From Apostichopus japonicus (taxonomy: Eukaryota > Echinodermata > Holothuroidea > Aspidochirotida > Stichopodidae): a DNA stretch of 64,000 nt. Made by a program: the position numbers and the translations under genes. The stretch is from NCBI RefSeq assembly GCF_037975245.1, contig NC_092576.1, positions 27,415,611 to 27,479,610 of the forward strand, written 5' to 3'. Under the pieces are notes generated by a model, which was given only the letters and a program-made list of their open reading frames with translations, was not told the origin of the DNA and made no database searches. Below are positions 59,301 to 64,000 of this stretch, piece after piece. The number at the start of each line of letters is the position of its first letter. Within the stretch, counting starts at the first letter, position 1.

Positions 59301-62300
59301 AGGATAAATACCGGTACAGTATCTACATTCATAAACTATCGGTTAAGATTCAATTTATTTTTTGCAGACTTACTTGAAAGAATTGCATGGAGCTAACGTG
59401 AGAGACTATGGAAAGTGGAACATCCAACAGATAACACACGTCTGATATCAGTCTTAACTCAATCCGAGGAAATGCTCTTCGTTTTTTTTTCTCCATTGAA
59501 ATAATAGAACATTGCCCATATGTTGTGCAATTCAATCTGGTGGGACTTAACCTGACGCATTGGCAAAATAAACATTGATAGAGACTTCATTTTCTAGCTA
59601 CCTTACTTTAATCTCTCTGCCGTGACCTTGTATTGGTATGAACTTACTGTGTGATATGACACGGTTTGCTTCCGAGAATCACGTCTATGTAACGGCCAGT
59701 TTGCAAATCGGAACCTCTTATGTTGATTAAAGTACCGCCAGATGCTGGTCCTTCAATAGGTGTGAAAGATGTAATCTTCGGATCCTGTTCAATTATTACA
59801 ATAATATACAGCAAATGTATATGTTTTCCGTTACAAAACACCTCTATTAACAATTCTGCTATAACTGTTACAAATGGTCATGAGGTTTGGGAAGTTCTTT
59901 ACATAGGGGTCAATTTTCCTTGAACTATGCTTAAAAAAGTCTTAACTGCACAGTATATAGTGGAGACTCTGACAACATAGAGACTACGTTGTGGTTTTTT
60001 CTCCTATTTTAACTAACATTGGGCATTCCAACGATATGATCAAATTGGCGTATCTTACTAAGTCAAACGATAACTATCAGACAGTATTAACATATCATAG
60101 GTATTATTTTGGTCTTCCATACCGATACAAATTCCAGAAAAATTAAAATTCACCATGATTTTGTATTTCATTTACTCATGACATAGCAGAGCAAAAGTGA
60201 GAGATGTAGGATATTCAGTAGGTTTTCGATAAAATCGAGAATTATACAGAAGTAATCACTAAAGATGATATAAATTTCTTAATACTGTGGGCTGAAGCAC
60301 CAACCATAGCAAATCAAGAACTGTTGATAAGACGGGTGACAACGTAAAAATACCATTACCAGTGGTGAGAGGGCGTGCTGAACATGTCACGCAGTCATAT
60401 GCTATGACGTTATCATTTGTATTAGCCAGCGGTTTCTATATTTTTCAAGATTTATGTAGGTAAACATTAATCATTTATTGCTTGAGACTTGTTTTGCTAA
60501 TTCAAAGGATCCAGCTCATGATAATGTGACACAGTAGGCAGAAGTAGAGCAGAAGGCCTGCTTCCACCCTACTTAACATTTGAAAGGTGGATACTTCCGT
60601 CATCCATATGCTTTACTTACATTATAAGAGAACAATTCTCCTGTACTGGTCAATGTTTTAATCGTTAAGGACACTGGGCCGCTAATAACATTTGATGGTT
60701 TGGTTTTGCAAGTCACGCTGCAATAGGAAAACATATGAAAAGTATTTTAATATTTTATTTATCTGAAATCCTCCAAAATTATGTTGTACTTTCTTCACAA
60801 AACGTCATTGAAAACTTACGCTATACCATGTCGAAGAGCTTTCCTGTATTGTAATACAATACACAATGTCGTATCGGGGAAGTGATAGTGAGAAGGATAC
60901 CTTACGAAGGGGATTCCTCATGAAGCAAGGTTGTCACCGAGAATCAAAACCGTTTTTATTGTCGACTAACTTCTTGCAATGGTAGTGTCAGTAGACGTTA
61001 ATTAAATTCAATTCAAATTTACTGCTTACGACACGTTGTGGCGCCATAATAATCCCCCTGAGATGATTTCAAACGTCTTGATAGGAAGTAGTTCCATTTT
61101 GGTGCATGAGGAACGATAGTCTAGACAGAAAGAATTCCGGTAGATAGCCGTGTTTTCTTACTTTTGGTCTTGATTAATAATTATTAGTCCACGTGACTAG
61201 TGTGTTGGAAACTCATCTTGTAATTGTAAAACCCTTTGTAAACAGCGATATAACAATTTAAAAAAAATCGATGCCTATTACACTGTTTTTAATCTGATGA
61301 ACAACTTGAGATTTTCACCCCTCCAAAAATGAACTTAAAAGGGTGACAACACGCAGAAGAGCAATATCGTGATAAAAGGAATTATGGAAAACTGAATGCA
61401 TTACACAACTGTGTTACAACCAATGCCACCAAAACACACTACACATATTGGATCACAAGCGCTGTTGCACCACGAGGACATGTTTAAGACAGTTGCTATT
61501 TCGCGATCTGGATTTTGTTTTAATCGTTCACGTCGTTACCTTCTGATAGGAATTCCAAATATAAAGTTACGAAGGTAACCAGTAAAGTTTGGTGTGGGGA
61601 AATCAGATTAATTATGTTGAAGTTGTAATGTTCTCCCTACCTGGATCCCACCTCATATTCGCTTCTGAATTCTTGATGTTCACACACCACACCGGCAACT
61701 ATCACTATTTGGAGCTCTTCAAAACTTTGGCCAAAGTCACTCCCAGTTATTGAAACAATCGTTCCTCCTTCGATGGCACTACTTGAAGGTGATACCTGTA
61801 GTTTTATCGAACGGCAAAAAAAATGTTTTCCATATTGAAGGACATTCTTACTTAGCTTCATTTCAAATTTGTGACAATAAATAAGTTATTAACAAACCTT
61901 TTCCACAACAATCAACCCAAGCTTTACCAAATTTGACTTTTGTGAATTTGTAATTAAATTTGAAAACAATTTACGTTACACCACAAAGCATCAGAAGTAA
62001 CACAGGGCAAATCTAGTGAAAATAACTGTCGAGGAAGTAACAACAGAACAGCGAGATCTACGATATTTTGTCACACTTTAAATTCCCCATACAATTTTGA
62101 ACACTGAAATACCGATTAAAACTTGCCGAGAGAAAAAACCTTTCTCTGTGCTTGAACTTTGATAGCCTCAAATGTGAAAATTATGTTCAATTCACCAAAG
62201 CGATAATGATGCGGTACAAATTATTCATTTCTTCATGCTTCGTTACCTGGGAACCCGTCTATTCGATCGATACCACTTATGTTACCTGAGTGGCTACGAA

Positions 62301-63284
62301 AGGAAAGTAAAATATGTTACAAGAGGTGCTTTTTACGTAACCCGTCCTACACGGAAACACAAACTTAACGACCTAACGGCACTTAGAAAGCAAAAAAAAA
62401 ACCCTTTCTGCCCTCACCCATGAAAGGCAGCTATACAAGTACATAATACGTTATACACCCTTCGGAACCAGAAGCACACGGTACCCGTGTGCAAATTGTC
62501 CAAGAAGAACTTGTAGTCCACTATCGTCGAATTCAATATTTCATGAAGTAGTAACTTATTTCTGTTGTATTTCAAAATATGAATCCAGCGATACTAATGA
62601 GTTTTAATGACCACACTGTTAAACTAACTGAACCAAGGTTGGTTCTAAGCCGAATACTTTTAAATGTCTCAATTCATCAGGAAATCATCATGTGACAACA
62701 GTACGAATATGGAACCAATGGCATCATCGATGTAAAAGAAATACCGATTTGATCCTTGGAAGGTCTGAGCACTTCCGTTGTAGAGTACCGGTACACTTTT
62801 CTCTAACAGTGCAAGACGACTGTTTTGGACACCAACCACACTGAAACTCTGGATGCGTTGTTATATTTGATAAGCATCGGCTGCAGTCCGATCTTCCTTC
62901 ATGACAGTCGTAAAGAATAACTAATAAAGAGGACACAAATAATGACACGAATATTAAATGATTTATATCAGCCGCAGCTCTAGGCTGCCAACAGATTTAA
63001 AGACGTCATGATCACAACCTCCGGCGTAGATACAACAACAAAATGAGAATGAGAATGCAACAGTTCAAAATGAGAATGCAACAGTTCAAGTATGATGTTT
63101 TTCTTTGGAGACCTCAACACTCCCTGTATTTGTGTCGGTTTCAACGATACAAAGATGATCGCAACTTCCGTTTTGAAATCCTCGATCCAAGCCCTGTACA
63201 TTGCAAGTTTGACCAAGAACACTGAAGATAATTACAGTCAAAGGAATTACATGTAACAAGAAAGAAAAATATGCCAATTGTCAT
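42490..63284 (-). CDS. PLXN: Plexin lacking the Sema domain, 25 exons, about 1,015 residues
   Basis: Single-pass receptor of the plexin family. From the N-terminus the model has a signal-peptide exon, one PSI domain, IPT domains (three in whole or part), a transmembrane helix, a juxtamembrane coiled segment, and a plexin cytoplasmic region made of a split RasGAP-like domain with an inserted Rho-GTPase-binding domain. All 25 exons join in frame (3,048 bases with stop). Canonical plexins are about 1,900 residues and begin with a Sema domain; here the ectodomain corresponds only to the part from the third PSI onward. The conserved LTRLL arginine of the GAP is a tyrosine (LSYLPATK), and the RR pair before the MLTNW motif is not evident. 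GAP activity is therefore doubtful (inference). The family call is very sure; the 5' end is a prediction. Confidence 0.9.
42745..42830. repeat. TA-rich microsatellite in last plexin intron
   Basis: A TATATA tract with GGCTATATATATAGGCCATA, partly palindromic. Confidence 0.9.
43895..44035 (-). CDS. PLXN: Plexin exon 24: GAP C-terminal helices
   Basis: The exon encodes ASYSRNLYAHLLPEYSTKLD, KYYSLVQDMESLNNEDILSV, matching the plexin LLYA.DIP.Y..WVERYY.DI....I...D segment. The donor GAG|GTATTC is weak; reading through would add four residues and a stop, but splicing to exon 25 restores the conserved tail. Confidence 0.85.
44095..44182. repeat. (TCTG)n/(TCTC)n microsatellite
   Basis: TCTCTCTCTGTCTCTC runs into about 15 TCTG units and a short TA tail, within plexin intron 23. 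Confidence 0.95.
44798..44942 (-). CDS. PLXN: Plexin exon 23: GAP domain
   Basis: The exon encodes LPRGLWTFILNNPALMYDIQ, DCYYVKACLQTLVQILHDVC and RRDEIPD. LP...W...I.NP...(F/Y)DI...(D/K)ACL matches plexins. The acceptor is CCGAGAAG|G and the donor GAT|GTGAGT. Confidence 0.94.
45333..45490 (-). CDS. PLXN: Plexin exon 22: GAP domain
   Basis: The exon encodes IAIQEYVDKMLNIFMTTNPE, PYAIKQIFDLFDCEANN and HNLAQKWKDYL. Q.(F/Y)VD...IF....P.AIK..FD(F/L) is strongly plexin-like. The acceptor is ATTACAG|ATC and the donor CT|GTAAGT. Confidence 0.95.
45491..46610 (-). other. Plexin intron 21, nothing recognised
   Basis: This 1.1-kb intron has no repeat or alternative exon that I could support. A plus-strand 60-codon frame at 45990-46172 lacks any domain. 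Confidence 0.4.
46611..46712 (-). CDS. PLXN: Plexin exon 21: GAP domain with arginine replaced
   Basis: The exon encodes EKDDDIFTASAKLEKDSHQT and VDESVLSYLPATK. The position of the conserved plexin arginine in (E)IYLTRLL(A/S)TKGT is tyrosine here (LSYLPATK). The acceptor is ATCTATAG|GAA and the donor AAG|GTAATA. Confidence 0.9.
47234..47295 (-). CDS. PLXN: Plexin exon 20: LWHL motif
   Basis: The exon encodes DTEDIYEWVQTNSKLWLWHL, matching the (K/R).WHLVK motif that re-enters the GAP fold. The acceptor is CCACTAG|AT and the donor CTT|GTAAGA. Confidence 0.88.
47701..47775 (-). CDS. PLXN: Plexin exon 19: linker
   Basis: The exon encodes AATVSSVTGAEQLMDDEGYI, LPDN. The acceptor is TAACACAG|GT and the donor AATG|GTAACT. 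It is a variable linker before the LWHL motif. Confidence 0.78.
48634..48717 (-). CDS. PLXN: Plexin exon 18: RBD-GAP linker
   Basis: The exon encodes SGNYTSEPVYDYTYARPLET, VRQLKPT in the only phase that joins both neighbours. Tyrosine-rich linker sequence is poorly conserved, so support comes from phase and splice sites (ACCCACAG|; |GTAAGT). Confidence 0.75.
49050..49128 (-). CDS. PLXN: Plexin exon 17: end of Rho-binding domain
   Basis: The exon encodes IKDGDCVELILREDNNIIPA, aligning with V.DG..V.LV. The acceptor is CTCTCAG|ATA and the donor AAAG|GTAGAT. Confidence 0.9.
49178..49345. repeat. G-run and tRNA-like SINE head relic
   Basis: A run of G bases at 49184-49210 is followed by GCTGTGGCCGAGTAGATAAA and GGCGGTGGCATTTGAT, which resembles a Leu/Ser tRNA-derived SINE head. 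No B box or tail can be defined. Confidence 0.35.
49729..50283 (+). mobile_element. SINE family A, copies 5-6, head to head around a TA array
   Basis: A tail fragment (CAACTCATTACGATTTTCAT) starts at 49729, followed by TA/CACA repeats. At 49916-50007 lies a perfect inverted repeat with 40-bp arms and a 12-bp loop, formed by two opposed copies of the end GATCTCGAAAGAGAT. The rightward copy is complete, with TAGTGGTTAGGGTGTTCG, the B box GGTTCGAATCCC and the tail CACTGTTCTTGATTTTCCAA, then a TA array to 50333. Confidence 0.88.
50284..50333. repeat. (TA)n microsatellite
   Basis: TA tract following the SINE A tail, the usual position for this family in the window. Confidence 0.95.
50467..50567 (-). 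CDS. PLXN: Plexin exon 16: Rho-binding domain
   Basis: The exon encodes WHRKETAKQSLTDKGITNLQ, NGWRKLSTLSDYK, equivalent to EWR.G...ILQDED.T...D.W.RLNTL.HY. The acceptor is TATACAAAG|TA and the donor AAG|GTAAGG. Confidence 0.93.
51509..51665 (-). CDS. PLXN: Plexin exon 15: Rho-binding domain
   Basis: The exon encodes VLQVLFKVKDERLVTLTFLD, TDTISQVKGKILDHFFLNQI, matching the ubiquitin-like RBD start (V.VL..D(T/S)I.Q.K.KILD). The acceptor is TTTTTTAG|GTT and the donor CTTG|GTAAGA. Confidence 0.94.
52169..52315 (-). CDS. PLXN: Plexin exon 14: GAP to RBD junction
   Basis: The exon encodes GKVGSSVLELSYAIKIITEM, GPIDALTGKSQFSINDQNLL and SHIQYNEM. GPIDA(I/L)TG is almost invariant in plexins. The acceptor is TTTGACAG|GGA and the donor ATG|GTAAGC. 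Confidence 0.95.
52462..52525 (-). CDS. PLXN: Plexin exon 13: GAP domain
   Basis: The exon encodes EGNLHDMLLSNWIFVSLYGY, matching the plexin EKMLTNW....LY motif. The acceptor is TCTTTCAG|C and the donor ATG|GTATGG. Confidence 0.92.
53104..53121 (-). CDS. PLXN: Plexin exon 12: predicted 18-nt microexon
   Basis: A strong pyrimidine-rich acceptor (TTTTGCTTTTGTTCTCGATAG|) and a GTGAGT donor frame 18 bases encoding LRGLS plus split codons. Length and phase fit exactly, but exons 11 and 13 would also join in frame without it. In canonical plexins about 25 more residues lie here, including the arginine pair. Confidence 0.5.
53529..53594 (-). CDS. PLXN: Plexin exon 11: GAP domain
   Basis: The exon encodes ANIASHITMSLVLDDKLATL, aligning with the plexin R(G/A)N(V/I)ASLI segment. 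The acceptor is TTATTACAG|A and the donor ACAGA|GTAAGT. Confidence 0.9.
54108..54232 (-). CDS. PLXN: Plexin exon 10: GAP domain
   Basis: The exon encodes LKTPDTKERQAMYAFGKLLG, STTFLRFLVAILEEHCVDSN. FGKLL...FL..F...LE matches the plexin GAP N-terminal part. The acceptor is CGCATAG|CTC and the donor GAAAG|GTAAAT. Confidence 0.93.
54785..54930 (-). CDS. PLXN: Plexin exon 9: juxtamembrane helix into GAP domain
   Basis: The exon encodes FSNLRTATKNIEGILASLPS, LRAPLEYLQVLRFSDPQCRT and IDVQ. This aligns with the plexin segment F.ELQTDI..L...(I)P.LDY..Y..R.LF. The acceptor is CCATGCAG|TG and the donor CAG|GTAGAG. An internal ACAG at 54836 is not used, since the frame runs through it. Confidence 0.88.
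55923..56148 (-). CDS. PLXN: Plexin exon 8: transmembrane helix and juxtamembrane coil
   Basis: The exon encodes VLHANLEIHIGYLRYRNHVA, then the hydrophobic VLVGACIALSLLFSIVAVIS, the stop-transfer TRYFMKLKRR, and a charged coiled stretch VTQLETRILQTKTKYQTEMK. The GY..Y link before the helix is plexin-like. The acceptor is CTCCGCAG|GTT and the donor AACAA|GTAAGG. Confidence 0.95.
56579..56755 (-). CDS. PLXN: Plexin exon 7: last IPT domain
   Basis: The exon encodes GKYLALGSQAGDITVYIGAE, LCANVTLLSSHIICKPPARS and NKHKGLPYVI. I.C.PP followed by LP.V.V matches the membrane-proximal plexin IPT. The acceptor is CTACCAG|GGT and the donor ATT|GTAAGT. Confidence 0.93.
57311..57557 (-). CDS. PLXN: Plexin exon 6: IPT end and inter-IPT segment
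   Basis: The exon encodes NATFDRMVCRAPSAQFCREV, VYIGFLMDGVKELRQW, FKYVRDPEYSKFKDG and YNGEATLQLS. The M.C.AP...GF.MD.V...FKY..DP order is specific to plexin IPT3. The acceptor is CCATGTAG|A and the donor TCG|GTAAGA. Confidence 0.93.
57558..59647 (-). other. Plexin intron 5 with an unexplained opposite-strand ORF
   Basis: A 105-codon plus-strand frame at 57674-57991 includes SIDRFAELVSNDIFSKDIYN and VGDHIWSLDDVQVFSHNCD. It has ordinary amino-acid composition but no domain, no splice support and no promoter evidence. A repeat relic with GGGGCGGCTAAGTCAGCG and AGCGCCCCCATG bounds lies at about 58141-58532. Confidence 0.35.
59648..59784 (-). CDS. PLXN: Plexin exon 5: next IPT domain
   Basis: The exon encodes DPKITSFTPIEGPASGGTLI, NIRGSDLQTGRYIDVILGSK and PCHITQ. 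P..GP.SGGT.I.I.G is a textbook IPT start. The acceptor is TTGAACAG|GAT and the donor CA|GTAAGT. Confidence 0.95.
60621..60717 (-). CDS. PLXN: Plexin exon 4: IPT domain end
   Basis: The exon encodes VTCKTKPSNVISGPVSLTIK and TLTSTGELFSYN, the second half of the IPT fold ending in the F.Y strand. The acceptor is ATTGCAG|C and the donor AAT|GTAAGT. Confidence 0.92.
61641..61795 (-). CDS. PLXN: Plexin exon 3: IPT domain start
   Basis: The exon encodes VSPSSSAIEGGTIVSITGSD, FGQSFEELQIVIVAGVVCEH, with the GGT..(T/S)I.G IPT signature. The acceptor is AAACTACAG|GTA and the donor TCCAG|GTAGGG, phase 0 in, phase 2 out. Confidence 0.92.
62745..62920 (-). CDS. PLXN: Plexin exon 2: PSI domain
   Basis: The exon encodes ILYDCHEGRSDCSRCLSNIT, then FQCGWCPKQSSCTVREKC and CSDLPRIKS. 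The cysteine pattern and CGWC match plexin PSI domains, most like the third PSI of full-length plexins. The acceptor is CTCTTTATTAG|TT and the donor TCG|GTATTT. Confidence 0.88.
63038..63085. repeat. Short tandem duplication in plexin intron 1
   Basis: AAATGAGAATGCAACAGTTC-like sequence occurs twice (period about 21), preceded by AACAACAAAATGAGAATG. It lies in the predicted 330-bp intron between the signal-peptide and PSI exons. Confidence 0.6.
63251..63284 (-). CDS. PLXN: Plexin exon 1 (predicted start and signal peptide)
   Basis: ATG with a G at -3 begins MTIGIFFFLVT, then the donor T|GTAATT. Joined to the next exon in phase 1 it reads MTIGIFFFLVTFILYDCHEG, a compact signal sequence running into the PSI domain. 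A second in-phase donor lies 18 bases downstream. No competing ATG-started frame was found in the 570 bases available. Confidence 0.55.
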
Positions 63285-63492
63285 TACAAAAAGATATTCT
63301 ATAGAATTATGAATCACACAATTGTTTATCAAAATGTAACGAAGACATACTCCTGACCACGTTTTCGAAAACTAGTTACAAGCTAACTATTCCTGAAACA
63401 TGTCCAGTTAGACTTTCTCGTTTTCATACACATCTTCTTCCGACGGTAACTGAGGTTTTGCTACATCGTGAGACACTAGTTTAGATCCCTTT

Positions 63493-63946
63493 CTAATAAG
63501 TCGACGAAGAGTATTCTTGGTAAGAGGTGCCTTCAAATAATTATAAACAAAAAACAAAGATATTCAGCTGAGACTTTACCGATTCTCGTTGCTCGTTGCT
63601 TTTAAACTGGTAAAGGTGAGAAGTACACGTTATTCAGTTAAAATGTGTTGCTACTTGTTGTTGCTACTGAGGACTTAGAAACAGAAAGTACTAAACACAC
63701 AATCCTAGACACCGCTCAACAATCCTGAAAAGCAGCAATTTTTAATACGTTAATATAATCCAGCTCGTGTTGGAATATGAACACGTTACCTACTATCTGT
63801 GGTTTGCACACACTAATCGCTGAAATGTGCTTTCACACGATGTATTTCACCCAAAACTTACCTTTGTAGCTTCCATCTAATGTTTTATTTTCTTTGGACC
63901 ATTGTAGGCTCAGAGATGCATTTCTATGGTACCGAGCCAATGGATT
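63493..63946 (-). CDS. 3' end of an unidentified gene (two exons)
   Basis: Exon 63862-63946 has a TTCCAG| acceptor and |GTAAGT donor and only one open frame, NPLARYHRNASLSLQWSKEN, KTLDGSYK. It joins in phase 1 to 63493-63530 (acceptor ATTTGAAG|) giving GTSYQEYSSSTY and TAG. Another frame of the second exon is open longer (ending PSEEDVYENEKV) but does not match the phase. The sequence looks like a hydrophilic cytoplasmic tail. I do not recognise the family. It matters because it leaves no room for more plexin ectodomain exons on this strand. Confidence 0.5.
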
Positions 63947-64000
63947 CTGGAACAAGAGAATGAATACGAACGTACACCATATAAGGAAAAAATACCATAC

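Noticed and set aside
63086-63277. Apparent signal-peptide ORF beginning AYFSFLLHVIPLTVIIF
   Set aside because: Its first codon is TTG and a stop lies two codons upstream; the ATG-started frame at 63284 with a GTAATT donor fits the PSI exon phase better.

Overview
The window is animal nuclear DNA. It has long introns with GT-AG borders, abundant interspersed repeats and microsatellites, and three recognisable animal gene families. Repeat style and gene content fit a marine deuterostome, most likely an echinoderm, but nothing here fixes the species. All exon models below were built by hand from splice sites, reading phase and family knowledge; no alignment was run.

Left third (1-22.6 kb, minus strand): twelve coding exons of ILVBL (2-hydroxyacyl-CoA lyase 2, a ThDP enzyme). 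They read continuously from near the N-terminus to the stop codon (587 codons); only the first exon with the membrane anchor was not found. The introns are full of minisatellites and small DNA transposons. At four exon borders the splice site itself is contained in a tandem duplication. The most striking case is an array of about 29 copies of a 28-bp unit, each carrying a copy of the real 5' splice site and often an AATAAA.

Middle (22.6-37 kb): a repeat-rich stretch with tRNA-derived SINEs, Penelope-like and L2/CR1-like reverse transcriptase fragments, a hAT-like MITE nested in the latter, long TA arrays, and the 3' end of an L1/Tx1-type element.

37.1-40.7 kb (plus strand): a complete three-exon gene for a secreted IL-17-family cytokine of 267 residues with an unusually long pro-region.

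42.5-63.3 kb (minus strand): a 25-exon plexin. It has the full plexin cytoplasmic region (split GAP domain with inserted Rho-binding domain), a transmembrane segment and several IPT domains. Its ectodomain starts at a single PSI domain directly after a short signal-peptide exon, so no Sema domain is encoded. Two arginine sites needed for plexin GAP activity look altered. The predicted protein is about 1,015 residues, roughly half a normal plexin, and may be a non-canonical receptor. IL-17 and this plexin are convergent. Two further minus-strand exons at 63.5-63.95 kb look like the 3' end of another, unidentified gene.
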